From: Mycobacterium heckeshornense
GTDB taxonomy: Bacteria; Actinomycetota; Actinomycetes; Mycobacteriales; Mycobacteriaceae
Assembly: GCF_016592155.1 (NCBI RefSeq)
Contig: NZ_AP024237.1
Span: forward strand, 4,893,189 to 4,957,188
DNA: 64,000 nt
Direction of reading: 5' to 3'
The position numbers were made by a program, and so were the translations under genes. The notes beneath the pieces are model-generated. The model searched no databases. It saw only the letters and a list, made by a program, of their open reading frames with translations, and had not been told where the DNA came from. Positions 49,037-61,273 of this stretch are shown one piece after another (within the stretch, counting starts at the first letter, position 1; every line of letters starts with the position of its first letter).

Positions 49037-52000
49037 CGTCCTTCCGGGATTCCACCGGGAGGCGCGTGCTGCCACCGGCGCAGCGCCCAGTTCCGTCACC
49101 TGCGCCGCTGCGGTCTGCGCCGGGCGTGCTGCCCCAGGGCCGAGCGGAGCTCTCCGATGCCGCGTTGGTGTCGCGGTCGTGGGGCATGGCGTTTGCCACG
49201 CTGGTCAGCCGGATCACCGGGTTCGCGCGGATTGTGCTGCTGGCCGCGATCCTGGGCGCGGCGTTGGCCAGTGCGTTCTCGGTGGCCAACCAGCTGCCCA
49301 ACCTGGTTGCCGCACTGGTGCTGGAGGCCACGTTTACGGCGATCTTCGTGCCGGTGCTGGCCCGGGCCGAGCAGGACGACCCGGACGGCGGCGCGGCGTT
49401 CGTGCGTCGGCTGGTTACCCTGGCCACCACCGTGCTGGTGTTCGCCACCGTGCTGTCGGTGACCGCCGCCCCGCTGCTGGTCCGGTTGATGCTGGGCCAC
49501 GACCCACAGGTCAACGAGCCGCTGACGACCGCATTTGCCTATCTGCTGCTGCCACAGGTGATTTTCTACGGCTTGTCATCGGTGTTCATGGCGATCCTCA
49601 ACACCCGCAACGTGTTTGGGCCGCCGGCATGGGCACCTGTGGTCAACAACCTTGTCGCGATCGCCACTTTGGGCGTCTATCTGGCAGTACCCGGCCAACT
49701 GTCGGTCGACCCGGTCCGGATGGGCAACGCCAAGCTGTTGGTGCTGGGCATCGGCACCACGTTGGGCGTGTTCGCACAGACCGCGGTTCTGCTGGTGGCG
49801 ATCCTCCGCCAGCGCATCAGCCTGCGCCCATTGTGGGGAATTGACCAGCGGCTCAAACGCTTTGGCGCGATGGCCGCCGCGATGGTGCTCTACGTGCTGA
49901 TCAGCCAGCTCGGGCTGGTGGTCGGCAACCAGATCGCCAGCACCGCCGCGGCCTCCGGCCCGGCCATCTACAACTACACGTGGCTGGTGCTGATGCTGCC
50001 GTTCGGGATGATCGGCGTGACCGTGCTGACCGTGGTAATGCCGCGGTTGAGCCGAAACGCCGCCGCCGACGACATACCCGCGGTGCTCGCCGACCTGTCG
50101 CTGGCGACCCGGCTGACGATGATCACCCTGATTCCGACCGTGGCGTTCATGACCGTCGGCGGGCCGGCGATCGGCAGTGCGCTGTTTGCTTACGGCCGGT
50201 TCGGCGACGTCGACGCAAGCCACCTGGGCGCGGCCATCACGTTGTCGGCGTTCACCCTGATCCCGTACGCCCTGGTGCTGTTGCAGCTGCGGGTGTTCTA
50301 CGCCCGCGAGGAGCCCTGGACGCCGATCGCGATCATCGTGGTGATCACCACCGTCAAGGTCGTCGCCTCGCTGCTGGCGCCGTACATGACCGACAACCGT
50401 GAGCTCGTTGCCGCATATCTGGGGCTGGCCAACGGGCTGGGGTTTGTGGCCGGTGCGATCGTCGGCTACTTCTTGCTGCGCCGGACGCTGCGGCCACTCG
50501 GTGGTCATCTGGTCGGTGCCGGCGAGGTGCGCACGATCCTGGTGACGGTCGCCGCGTCGTTGCTGGCCGGCCTGATCGCCTACGTCACGGACTGGTTGCT
50601 GGGCCTCGCGGCGCTGACTGCCCACGCCGGTAGCGCCGGTTCGCTGCTGCGACTGTTCGCGCTGGCGGTCCTCATGCTGCCGATCGTCGCCGGGGTGATG
50701 GTCCGCGCGCAGGTGCCCGAGGCCCAGGCGGCGTTCGCGGCCGTGGTGCGCCGCGTTGGCGGCAAGCATGTGATGCCCGTCAAGCCCGCCGGCCGGGCAT
50801 CGGATCGCCGACCCCACCGCCGCGCAGTCACGTACGCTGAGCAGAGGAATTCGTTCACGCCGGGGGGGGGTTTCCGGTCGCGGAGCCGAACCGGCGGGGG
50901 GTTGTCGATGACATGGCCGGAGCGGGCAGACGGAAAGGATCCGAGGTGACCGACCGTCCAGCGGAACGCGCCTCGACCAGTTCTGCGCCTGAAGCCGAGT
51001 CGGCGCCGCCGGTCGGCGCCAACGGACCGGGTGTGCGTCCAGCCGCTTCGGCGTCGGCGGACGAGTTTCAGCCCGACATCCCGGCCGACTTGGATGTCGA
51101 GGCGCCGCGAGCTGCGAATCGCGCCAACGGTCACCTTGCCCGCGACTTGCCGAAGAATGCGGTCTCCGAGCCGCTTGCAGTCGACGCCCCCCCGGGAGCC
51201 GCGACCCGAACCGGCGCGCCGGCACGAGGTCGTCCACCTGGTACCCGGTGCCCGGATCGCTGACGGCCGCTACCGCCTGCTGGTCTTCCACGGCGGCGCA
51301 CCCCCGCTACAGTTCTGGCAGGCTCTCGACACTGCCCTGAATCGCCAGGTGGCACTGACCTTTGTCGACCCCGACGGCGCGCTTCCAGAAGACCAATTAC
51401 ACGCAATCCTTTCTCGCACAATGCGACTCAGCCGAATTAGCCGGCCCGGCATCGCCAGAGTGCTCGACGTCGTGCACACCGGAACGGGCGGCTTGGTCGT
51501 CGCGGAGTGGGTCCGGGGCGGCTCACTGCAGGAGGTGGCCGACACCTCGCCGTCACCGGTGGGCGCCGCACGCGCGATGCAGTCGCTGGCCGCCGCCGCC
51601 GAGGCCGCCCACCAGGTCGGTGTCGCGTTGTCTGTCGATCACCCCAGCAGGGTGCGGGTAAGCATCACCGGTGATGTTGTTTTGGCGTTCCCGGCCACCA
51701 TGCCGGATGCCACGCCCGAAGCCGACATCCGCGGAATCGGTGCCGCGCTGTACGCTCTTTTGGTTAACCGGTGGCCGCTGCCGGAGGCCGGTGTGCGCAG
51801 CGGGCTGGCCCCCGCCGACCGGAACTCACTTGGCCACCCCGTCGAACCCAGCCTCATCGACCCCGAGATACCCTTCCAGATTTCCGCGGCGGCTGTGCAC
51901 GCCGTCCAGGAGGGCGGTGGAATACGCAGTGCTTCAACGCTTTTGAATCTCCTGCAACAAGCGACCGCGGTGGCCGACCGTACCGACCTGCTGAGCCCCG

Positions 52001-52716
52001 TCAAGGAATCACCCCCACCGCCCGACGCGCCGAGCCCGTTCGGCCTCCCATCCACCGTCACCGACGAAGTCGCCGCCCGGCACCGTCGCATACTGATCGG
52101 CGGGATCGGCGCCGCGGTCGCGGTGATCGCGGTGGTCCTGTTGCTGCTCGCATCGGTGCTGAGCCGGATATTCGGCGACGTCGGTGGCGGCCTGGACAAA
52201 GACCGCCTGGGTCTTAATGCGCCAACATCTGCGACGACCTCCGCCACAGGTTCTGCCGTCGCGGGCAGCACGGTCAAACCGGTGAAGGCCACCGTCTTCT
52301 CACCCGGCGGCGACCCGGACTCGCCGGGCCAGGCCGGTTTGGCGATCGACGGCAATCCCGCGACCGCCTGGTCGACCGACACCTACCACGACGCTGTCCC
52401 ATTTCCGAGCTTCAAGAGCGGCGTCGGGTTGCTGTTGCAGCTGCCGACGCCCACCGTGGTCGGCAACGTCACCATCGACATCTCCAGCACCGGAACCAAG
52501 GTCCAGCTTCGCTCGTCGCCGACGCCCACCCCGGCCAAGCTGGAAGACACCGCCGTGCTGACGCCGCCTACGCCGTTGCAACCCGGCCACAACAGCATCC
52601 CGGTCAAGGCCGCATCACCGACATCGAATCTGCTGGTGTGGATCTCGACGCTGGGCACCACCGCCGGCAAAAGCCGCGCCGACATCTCCGAGATCACGGT
52701 GCAGGCCGCGCCGTAG
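49033..52716 (+). pseudogene. mviN: MurJ/MviN lipid II flippase with C-terminal pseudokinase, frame broken twice at homopolymers
   Basis: The gene is about 1,228 codons long, as expected for mycobacterial MviN (1,184 in M. tuberculosis). The MurJ part (about 14 TM helices, to about 50750) exports lipid II. A linker leads to a kinase-like domain (from about 51260, GRYRLLVFHGGAPPLQFWQA), one TM helix (LIGGIGAAVAVIAVVLLLLAS) and an extracytoplasmic C-terminal domain. The frame is interrupted at G9 (50862-50870) and again at C7 (51187-51193). With one C fewer the junction reads DAPREPRPEP. The pseudokinase is a target of PknB in M. tuberculosis. Start is TTG 49033, overlapping the previous stop. 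Confidence 0.87.
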
Positions 52717-52795
52717 CCGGTGCCGCACGACATCGGCCGTCGGGCGCCCACGCGGGTGAAGTGCTGGGCCCGGATCGATTCGTTACTGTCCGGCC

Positions 52796-53413
52796 GTGGG
52801 TTTTGGGCTGGAGGTTCGGCGGCGACGCAGCGACGCCGAACTGCTGGCCGCCCACGTCGCCGGTGACCGCTACGCCTTCGCCGAGCTATTCCACCGCCAT
52901 CACCGCCAGCTTCACCGACTCGCCAGGCTGACCAGCCGCAACCCCGAGGACGCCGCGGACGCGCTGCAGGACGCGATGCTCTCGGCGCACCGCGGCGCGG
53001 GTTCATTCCGGCACGATGCCGCGGTCAGCAGCTGGCTATATCGCATCGTGGTCAACGCGTGCCTGGATCGGCTGCGCCGCAGCAAGACTCATCCGACCAC
53101 CACCCTGGACGACGTCTACCCGGTGGCCGACCGCACCGCCCAGGTCGAAACGGCGATCGTGGTGCAGCGCGCGCTGATGCGACTGCCAGTCGAGCAGCGC
53201 GCCGCGGTGGTGGCCGTCGACATGCAGGGCTATTCGATCGCCGATACCGCCCGCATGCTCGGCGTCGCCGAGGGCACGGTCAAGAGCCGATGCGCCCGCG
53301 CCCGGGCCCGCCTGGCCGCGCTGCTCGGTTACCTGGCTTGCGGCGTCGACGCCGAGCCCGCCACCGATACGGCGGATCGTGTGGCCGACCGACGTCGGCC
53401 GGACTGTGTATAG
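52796..53413 (+). CDS. sigM: ECF sigma factor SigM
   Basis: A 205-residue extracytoplasmic-function sigma factor. Region 2 covers about residues 20-90 (FAELFHRHHRQLHRLARLTSRNPEDAADALQDAML ... SWLYRIVVNACLDRLRR) and region 4 about 120-175 (LPVEQRAAVVAVDMQGYSIADTARMLGVAEGTVKSRCARAR). M. tuberculosis SigM (Rv3911) occupies the same position, upstream of its anti-sigma gene. The GTG at 52796 was taken as the start. The gene lies 79 bases after the murJ gene. Confidence 0.95.
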   Translation: MGFGLEVRRRRSDAELLAAHVAGDRYAFAELFHRHHRQLHRLARLTSRNPEDAADALQDAMLSAHRGAGSFRHDAAVSSWLYRIVVNACLDRLRRSKTHPTTTLDDVYPVADRTAQVETAIVVQRALMRLPVEQRAAVVAVDMQGYSIADTARMLGVAEGTVKSRCARARARLAALLGYLACGVDAEPATDTADRVADRRRPDCV

Positions 53414-53446
53414 CGGTCCGCCTGTGCATACCGGACACTGGGGCGG

Positions 53447-54205
53447 ATGGCTGGAATGGACAGTAACGCCGGCGGCGGCGAACGGGGCACGGATCCGCCG
53501 TTGACGGTCGAGCTGCTCGCCGACCTACAGGCCGGTCTGCTCGATGACGACGAGGCGGCGCGGGTGCGCGAGCGAATCCGGGCCGATCCGCAGGCCCAAC
53601 GGGCGATGCGCGCGCTTAACGCGGTCCGCAGCGACCTTGCCGCGCTGGGCGCCGAGCCGCAGTCGGCGCCGCAGACTCCACCACCCGTCGTCGCGCGCAT
53701 CACGGCGGGGCTGCGGTCTGCGGCCGCACCTGCCGGCCGGGCCCACGCCGCCCACGCCCTGCGGCCACAACTTCGTCCGGTGCGGACGATCGCCGCGGTG
53801 GCCGGCGTCGGCGCCGCTGTCGCTGCGATCGGGCTGGGCACGGCGGCGCTGGTACGCAACCCGAGCCTGCCCAGCGCGCCGACCACCGCCCAGCACATCA
53901 CCGTGTCACGACCTAGCGCGACGCTTCCACTGGCAGCTCCCGAGATCCTCGACCTGCTCGTTCGCAGCCCCGACTACGGCCCGCTGGGCGATCCCGTCCG
54001 CCGCGCCTCGTGCCTGACCGGCCTGGGCTATCCGGGTGCCACCCGGGTGCTGGGTGCCCGGCCCGTTGACGTCGGCGGTCGCCCGGCGGTCCTGCTCGTG
54101 CTGCCCGCCGACACGCCTGACCGGGTGGCCGTGCTGGCGGTGGCGCCTAACTGCAGCGCGGCGGACACCGGCCTGCTGGCCAATACCGTCGTCCGCCGTC
54201 CGTAG
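53447..54205 (+). CDS. Anti-sigma-M factor (Rv3912-like)
   Basis: A 252-residue membrane protein. Its N-terminal cytoplasmic part (about residues 15-110) has the anti-sigma pattern LTVELLADLQAGLLDDDEAARVRERIRADP, then a TM helix (AAVAGVGAAVAAIGLGTAALV) and an exported C-terminal domain. It should hold SigM inactive at the membrane. It follows sigM by 33 bases, and M. tuberculosis Rv3912 (254 residues) is the same type. The name RsmA is used for the M. tuberculosis protein in some reports; I do not assign a symbol. No zinc-binding HxxxCxxC motif is visible. Confidence 0.88.
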   Translation: MAGMDSNAGGGERGTDPPLTVELLADLQAGLLDDDEAARVRERIRADPQAQRAMRALNAVRSDLAALGAEPQSAPQTPPPVVARITAGLRSAAAPAGRAHAAHALRPQLRPVRTIAAVAGVGAAVAAIGLGTAALVRNPSLPSAPTTAQHITVSRPSATLPLAAPEILDLLVRSPDYGPLGDPVRRASCLTGLGYPGATRVLGARPVDVGGRPAVLLVLPADTPDRVAVLAVAPNCSAADTGLLANTVVRRP

Positions 54206-54222
54206 TCGGTGGGGAGTCGGTG

Positions 54223-54249
54223 GGGAACAGCACCGCCTAGGCTGGCGTT
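54223..54249 (+). promoter_or_regulatory. SigH-type promoter of trxB-trxC
   Basis: GGGAACA (54223-54229) and CGTT (54246-54249) are separated by 16 bases, matching the mycobacterial SigH promoter pattern GGGAAYA-N16-cGTT. It lies about 60 bases before the trxB start, in the short gap after the anti-sigma gene. In M. tuberculosis the trxB2-trxC operon is known to depend on SigH under oxidative and heat stress. Confidence 0.8.
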
Positions 54250-54308
54250 CGTAGACCTGAGGTCGTTTTGTCCCAAGCCGGTCCCGGCTTCCTATGCGAA
54301 AGGCTTGT

Positions 54309-55310
54309 ATGACTGCCCCCAGCACTGTGCGCGACGTGATCATCATCGGTTCGGGTCCCGCGGGCTACACGGCCGCCATCTACGCCGCGCGCGCGCAATT
54401 GGCGCCGCTGGTGTTCGAGGGCACCTCGTTCGGCGGTGCGCTGATGACGACGACCGACGTGGAGAACTTTCCCGGGTTTCGCGATGGCATCACCGGGCCG
54501 GAGTTGATGGACGAGATGCGGCAGCAGGCGCAGCGTTTCGGTGCCGAACTGCGCATGGAAGACGTCGAATCGGTGTCGGTGGACGGTCCCGTCAAGTCCG
54601 TCACCACCGCCGACGGACAGGCTTATCGGGCTCGAGCGCTCATCCTGGCGATGGGCGCGGCCGCCCGCTATCTCAACGTGCCCGGCGAGCAGGAGTTGCT
54701 GGGCCGGGGGGTGAGCTCGTGCGCGACCTGCGACGGCTTCTTCTTCCGTGACCAGGACATCGCGGTCATCGGTGGCGGCGACTCGGCGATGGAGGAGGCG
54801 ACGTTTCTCACCCGTTTTGCTCGCAGCGTGACGATCGTGCACCGCCGCGATCAGTTCCGCGCGTCGAAGATCATGCTCAACCGCGCCCGCAACAACGGCA
54901 AGATCCGCTTCATCACCAACCATGTCGTCGTCGCCGTGGAGGGCGACACCACGGTGACCGGGCTGCGGCTGCGTGATACGCGCACCGGCGAAGAATCCAC
55001 GCTGGCCGTGACCGGGGTGTTCGTTGCGATCGGCCACGACCCGCGCTCCGAGCTGGTCCGCGGCGCCCTGGACCTCGACGCGGACGGCTATGTGCTGGTC
55101 AACCCGCCCACCACCAGCACCTCGGTGGAGGGCGTGTTCGCTGCTGGAGATCTGGTGGATCGCAGCTACCGACAGGCGGTTACCGCCGCCGGCACCGGAT
55201 GTGCTGCCGCCATTGACGCCGAGCGCTGGCTGGCCAGTCGTGCCGAGTCCGAAGGGGGCGCCGATAAGCAGGCCGGCACCGATACCGATTTGATTGGAGT
55301 ACCGCAATGA
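54309..55310 (+). CDS. trxB: Thioredoxin reductase
   Basis: A 333-residue NADPH-dependent flavoprotein that reduces thioredoxin. FAD motif [19 protein letters not shown], redox motif [15 protein letters not shown] motif [17 protein letters not shown] and the FAD-binding C-terminal [23 protein letters not shown] are present. The ATG at 54309 was chosen over one five codons upstream because homology begins with [13 protein letters not shown]. The stop overlaps the thioredoxin gene start as ATGA. Predicted SigH control is described at 54223. Confidence 0.97.
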   Translation: MTAPSTVRDVIIIGSGPAGYTAAIYAARAQLAPLVFEGTSFGGALMTTTDVENFPGFRDGITGPELMDEMRQQAQRFGAELRMEDVESVSVDGPVKSVTTADGQAYRARALILAMGAAARYLNVPGEQELLGRGVSSCATCDGFFFRDQDIAVIGGGDSAMEEATFLTRFARSVTIVHRRDQFRASKIMLNRARNNGKIRFITNHVVVAVEGDTTVTGLRLRDTRTGEESTLAVTGVFVAIGHDPRSELVRGALDLDADGYVLVNPPTTSTSVEGVFAAGDLVDRSYRQAVTAAGTGCAAAIDAERWLASRAESEGGADKQAGTDTDLIGVPQ

Positions 55311-55654
55311 CCGAGAACACCAGCGCCCCCGTGGAAGTCACCGACGCTTCCTTCGCAACGGATGTGCTGTCCAGCAATAAGCCGGTGCTCGTTGACTTTT
55401 GGGCCACCTGGTGTGGCCCATGCCGAATGGTGGCGCCGGTGCTGGAAGAGATTGCGGCCGAACAGGCTGGCAAGCTCACAGTCGCCAAACTCGACGTCGA
55501 CGCCAACCCGCAGACGGCCCGGGATTTCCAGGTCGTCTCGATTCCCACGCTGATCCTGTTCAAGAACGGTCAGCCGGTCAAACGGATCGTCGGGGCCAAG
55601 GGCAAGGCCGCGCTGCTGCGCGAGCTTTCCGACGTGGTCGCCAGCCCGCAGTAG
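55307..55654 (+). CDS. trxC: Thioredoxin TrxC
   Basis: A 115-residue thioredoxin with the active site [11 protein letters not shown], then [28 protein letters not shown]. It is the partner of the reductase encoded just before it, with which it overlaps by four bases. The M. tuberculosis homologue Rv3914 is annotated as trxC; the short exported-type tail [17 protein letters not shown] is normal. Confidence 0.96.
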   Translation: MTENTSAPVEVTDASFATDVLSSNKPVLVDFWATWCGPCRMVAPVLEEIAAEQAGKLTVAKLDVDANPQTARDFQVVSIPTLILFKNGQPVKRIVGAKGKAALLRELSDVVASPQ

Positions 55655-55789
55655 CGCAGGCCGGGCCGGCCGGATCTCGCCACTTCTGGGCTGGCGTTTT
55701 CTTCAATCCGCGAAGCGTCTGCGACAATACCGCCTAGCCTGTCAAGCATCGGCAGCTCTACTCGCACTGGCTCACCGGAGGGTGCTGGC

Positions 55790-57001
55790 ATGTCGAATCC
55801 GCATCGTGGCGCCGGCGACGCGCTGCGCTGCGGTGACCGCAGCGCAGCGGTCGCCGAGATTCGCGCCTCGCTGGCTGCCCTGGGGTATCTCGACAGTTCC
55901 GATGCAGACCTGACTACCGGAAAACACGTGGCGCCCGATGTTTTCGACGCCGAGCTCGATCAGGCGGTGCGGGCATTTCAACAAAACCGTGGGCTGCTGG
56001 TAGACGGCATCGTCGGTGAAGCCACCTATCGCGCGTTGAAGGAGGCTTCATACCGGCTCGGCGCCCGCACGCTATTTCATCAGTTCGGCGCGCCGATGTA
56101 CGGCGACGATGTCGCGACGCTGCAAGCCCGGCTGCAAGATCTGGGTTTCTACACAGGCCTGGTCGATGGATACTTCGGCTTGCAGACCCACAACGCCCTG
56201 ATGTCGTATCAACGCGAGTACGGGCTGTACGCGGACGGAATCTGCGGCCCGGAAACGTTGCGCTCGTTGGATTTTCTCGCATCGCGGGTGACCGGGGGCT
56301 CTCCTCACGCCATTCGCGAAGAGGAGCTGGTCCGTCGCTCCGGGCCGAAACTTTCCGGAAAGCGGATCATTATCGATCCCGGTCGTGGCGGCGCCGACCA
56401 CGGGTTGATCACACAGACCGCAACCGGGCCCATCAGTGAAGCAGATATATTGTGGGACTTGGCAAGTCGGCTCGAAGGCCGGATGACGGCTGTCGGCATG
56501 GAGACGTTTCTGTCGCGGCCACCCAACCACAGCCCGACCGACGCGGAGCGGGCTGCCACCGCGAACGCTGTCGGTGCCGATCTAATGATCAGCCTGCGCT
56601 GTGCCACCCTGGCCAGCCCGTCCGCCAATGGGGTGGCTTCCTTTCACTTCGGCAACTCACACGGCTCCGTTTCGACCATCGGTCGCATGCTTGCCGATTT
56701 CATTCAACGAGAAGTGGTGGCGCGCACCGGTTTACGTGATTGCCGAGTTCACGGCAGAACGTGGGATTTGCTGCGACTCACCAGAATGCCGACCGTTCAG
56801 GTCGATGTCGGCTATATCACCAACCCGCATGACCGGGCCAAGCTTGCCGCCCCCCAGACTCGTGACGCCCTCGCCGAAGGCATTCTCGCCGCCGTCAAAC
56901 GGCTCTACCTGCTCGGCAAGAACGACCGGCCGACCGGCACGTTCACCTTCGCCGAGCTGCTGGCACACGAACTTTCGGTGGAACAGGCCGGGCGGGGCTA
57001 G
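55790..57001 (+). CDS. cwlM: CwlM, peptidoglycan-amidase-like regulator
   Basis: A 403-residue cytoplasmic protein. Two peptidoglycan-binding repeats (about residues 10-80 and 95-160: FQQNRGLLVDGIVGEATYRAL, and SYQREYGLYADGICGPETLRSL) precede an Amidase_3 fold (about 185-375). The first zinc-ligand motif, usually DPGHGG, reads DPGRGG here: the histidine is replaced by arginine, so hydrolase activity is unlikely. This agrees with work on M. tuberculosis CwlM as an essential, PknB-phosphorylated activator of MurA. No signal peptide is visible. The ATG follows GGAGGG. It ends with a four-base overlap with the convergent acetyltransferase-like gene. Confidence 0.93.
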   Translation: MSNPHRGAGDALRCGDRSAAVAEIRASLAALGYLDSSDADLTTGKHVAPDVFDAELDQAVRAFQQNRGLLVDGIVGEATYRALKEASYRLGARTLFHQFGAPMYGDDVATLQARLQDLGFYTGLVDGYFGLQTHNALMSYQREYGLYADGICGPETLRSLDFLASRVTGGSPHAIREEELVRRSGPKLSGKRIIIDPGRGGADHGLITQTATGPISEADILWDLASRLEGRMTAVGMETFLSRPPNHSPTDAERAATANAVGADLMISLRCATLASPSANGVASFHFGNSHGSVSTIGRMLADFIQREVVARTGLRDCRVHGRTWDLLRLTRMPTVQVDVGYITNPHDRAKLAAPQTRDALAEGILAAVKRLYLLGKNDRPTGTFTFAELLAHELSVEQAGRG

Positions 57002-57726
57002 CGCTCCGTAGCTGACCAACCGGCTGCCACCGGCTGTTGCACCGGCGCATTCTCCAGCAGTCGCTCCAGCGCCGCTTCAACCTCGGCTTTCCAACCCAAG
57101 CCCCGGTCCAGCTCCAGGCGCAGGCGGGGGAAATACCGATGCGGTGCGACCACGACGAACCCGGCATCCTGCAGAAAGTCCGCCTCGATGATGCAGTGGT
57201 CTACCGAGCAATCGCCGATGACTGCCAGCACCGGCCGGATATCGGGCTGCACGCTCTGCGAATCCTGCAACTCGCCGATCGTTTCGGTGCGGCCGAACGC
57301 CTCCAACGCCCGAACACCCCGGCGGACCAGCTCATCGACTACACGGGCGATGAGGCTGTGCCGCAGATCGTCGGCAGCTTGCGGCTCGACGCCCATCGAG
57401 GTCAGTAGCACCGCGTCGGCGGAAACCGGAGCAGTGGGAAAGCGCTGGGCCCGCGGCACCGCCCGCGGTGGCGCATAGAGCACGTAGCCCAGGCAGGGTG
57501 GTTCGCTGTCGCCGCAGTCGGCCGGCGCCGCCGTCGCCACCTGCCCGCACGAGCCCCACTCCAGCATCACCATCGACAACCAGGCTTCCTTCTCGAATTC
57601 GGGGTCGGCCAGGTGGTCGTCGTTGCGCAGGGCCGCGGGGTCGACCTCCCAGTAGACGCAGCGGCGCGCATGCTTCGGCAGCTGCTCGAACGCTTCGAGT
57701 CGCAGTGGTGTGATTCGAGCAGACAC
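56998..57726 (-). CDS. GNAT-type acetyltransferase-like protein (Rv3916c-like)
   Basis: A 242-residue conserved mycobacterial protein. It has a GCN5-like layout: SARITPLRLEAFEQLPKHARRCVYWEVDP at the N-terminus, an extended WLSMVMLEWGSCGQVA strand region, GYVLYAPPRAVPRAQRF and a long helix ARVVDELVRRGVRALEAFGR. The glycine-rich acetyl-CoA loop is not clear to my eye. The GTG at 57726 is where homology to M. tuberculosis Rv3916c starts; the open frame upstream (to 57888) is not used. It lies between cwlM and parB. Confidence 0.8.
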   Translation of the reverse strand: MSARITPLRLEAFEQLPKHARRCVYWEVDPAALRNDDHLADPEFEKEAWLSMVMLEWGSCGQVATAAPADCGDSEPPCLGYVLYAPPRAVPRAQRFPTAPVSADAVLLTSMGVEPQAADDLRHSLIARVVDELVRRGVRALEAFGRTETIGELQDSQSVQPDIRPVLAVIGDCSVDHCIIEADFLQDAGFVVVAPHRYFPRLRLELDRGLGWKAEVEAALERLLENAPVQQPVAAGWSATER

Positions 57727-57915
57727 TAGACTCCCAAAGCTCCTTACAACCCTTCCAGGATAGGAGAGCTCGCCGCCGCCGGGCCAGTACAGCGATTTGA
57801 CCGCCCCGCCGCTGGCCTCCTGGCCGCAAGGTGCTGCGCTGCAGCACAATCCGGATGCCACGTGGGGCTGCAACCCGCCCGGCGTCACAGTGACGGAACT
57901 ACAGCGTGTAGTTGG

Positions 57916-58886
57916 TTATGCCTTGGAGCCGTTCATCAGAGCGACAATGCGCTGCAGGTCGTCCACTGAGCCGAACTCCACCACGATCTTGCCTTTGCGT
58001 TTGCCAACGCTGACCGTGACGCGGGTATCGAAGGTGCTCGACAGCCGCTCGGCAACGTCTTGGAGCCCGGGCATCTGGATCGGTTTGCGCTTCGGTGCGG
58101 CAGGCGACGATCCGTTGCCCCGATTGGCCAGCGTGACCGCTTCCTCGGTCGCACGCACCGACAAGCCCTCGGCGACGATCCGGGCCGCCAGCTCCTCCTG
58201 GGCCTCCGGGCCGGCCTCCAGCGCCAGCAGCGCGCGGGCGTGCCCCGCGGAGAGCACACCGGCGGCCACCCGTCGCTGCACGGCGATCGGCAGCCGCAGC
58301 AGCCGGATCATGTTCGTGATGAGCGGGCGGGACCGGCCGATCCGGGCCGCCAGTTCGTCGTGGGTCACCCCGAACTCGTCCAACAGCTGCTGGTACGCCG
58401 CCGCCTCTTCCAGGGGGTTGAGCTGCACGCGGTGGATGTTTTCCAGCAGGGCATCCCGCAGCATGCTGTCGTCGCCGGTCTCCCGCACGATCGCGGGAAT
58501 GGCGGTCAATCCCGCCTGCTGGGCGGCGCGCCAACGGCGCTCCCCCATCACGATCTGGTACCGGGTGCCGTGGTCGACCGCTCGCACCACTATCGGTTGC
58601 ATGAGCCCGAATTCCCGGATCGAGTGCACCAGCTCGGTCATTGCCTCGTCGTCGAACACCTGCCGCGGTTGACGGGGGTTCGGCTCGATCAGCGCGGGGT
58701 CGATCTCGCGGTAGACCGCCCCTACGGCATTCCCGTCGACCGGGGCATTGCTTCCGAGCACCACGTCGGCGGCGGCCTCTCCCATCCGCGGGCCCAGGTG
58801 CGATCCGGGGCTTCCGTCGGTGGGTCCAGTGGGGATGAGGGACGCCAGGCCGCGGCCGAGTCCACCTCTTCTGCGTGATGGCTGAT

Positions 58887-58890
<4 letters not shown>
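57916..58890 (-). CDS. parB: Chromosome-partitioning protein ParB
   Basis: A 324-residue CTPase/DNA-binding protein that loads on parS sites and forms the partition complex. Visible are the GRGLASLI start, the CTP-binding region with [26 protein letters not shown] and [13 protein letters not shown], the [29 protein letters not shown] and the C-terminal dimer domain. It overlaps parA by four bases, giving the parA-parB operon. Its own parS sites lie inside parA and at the rsmG start. Confidence 0.97.
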
Positions 58891-60598
<1,708 letters not shown>

Positions 60599-60621
60599 CT
60601 ACACGGGTGTAACTTGTGCCG

Positions 60622-61167
60622 CTAGTCCAGCAGCACCACGACTCGTCGCATCGGTTCCACGCCCTCGCTCTCGCTACGCACCCCGGGCACCGCAGCGACG
60701 GCGTCATGAACGATCTTGCGCTCGAACGGTGTCATCGGGTGCAACTCTTCACGCTCCCCGGTTTCCAGCACCCGTCGCGCGACCTTGTCGCCGAGTGCGG
60801 CTAGCTCCTCGCGTCGGCGGCGCCGCCAGTTCGCGATATCAAGCATCAACCGGCTGCGCACCCCGGTCTTCTGGTGTACCGCGAGCCGGGTCAGCTCCTG
60901 CAGCGCGTCCAGCACCTCGCCATTACGTCCGACCAACTTCTTCAGGTCATCGCTGCCGTCGATACTCACCACTGCGCGGTTGCCCTCGACGTCCAAATCG
61001 ATATCGCCATCAAAGTCCAACAGATCCAACAACTCTTCCAGATAGTCGCCGGCAATCTCGCCTTCGGCGACCAAGCGCTCCTCCAGGTCGTCGGTGTCGC
61101 CCTCCCCTGTCTGCGTCGCTTCACGTCGCGCCTCTGCTTCGCGGTCAGTGGTCTCGGCCTCCGCCAT
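60622..61167 (-). CDS. jag: Jag/KhpB-type RNA-binding protein
   Basis: A 181-residue protein with an acidic N-terminus of about 40 residues, a KH-type domain (VSIDGSDDLKKLVGRNGEVLDALQELTRLA) and an R3H domain (ERKIVHDAVAAVPGVRSESEGVEPMRRVVV). Jag proteins bind RNA and affect cell-wall synthesis and division. The M. tuberculosis counterpart is Rv3920c. It is downstream of yidC by 106 bases. Confidence 0.92.
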   Translation of the reverse strand: MAEAETTDREAEARREATQTGEGDTDDLEERLVAEGEIAGDYLEELLDLLDFDGDIDLDVEGNRAVVSIDGSDDLKKLVGRNGEVLDALQELTRLAVHQKTGVRSRLMLDIANWRRRRREELAALGDKVARRVLETGEREELHPMTPFERKIVHDAVAAVPGVRSESEGVEPMRRVVVLLD

Positions 61168-61273
61168 GCCTTTGCTCTCCTCGTCCCCATAACCCCCGGC
61201 TGGCTTTCGTCACCGGCTCGTCGCGGTTGCCCGGCTTCTCGGGCAACCGCCCAACTGGTTGTTTCCTACCCGC

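Noticed and set aside
49576..51291. 571-codon open frame opposite murJ
   Set aside because: Composition is dominated by Arg, Gln and His and it is antisense to TM helices of a certain gene.
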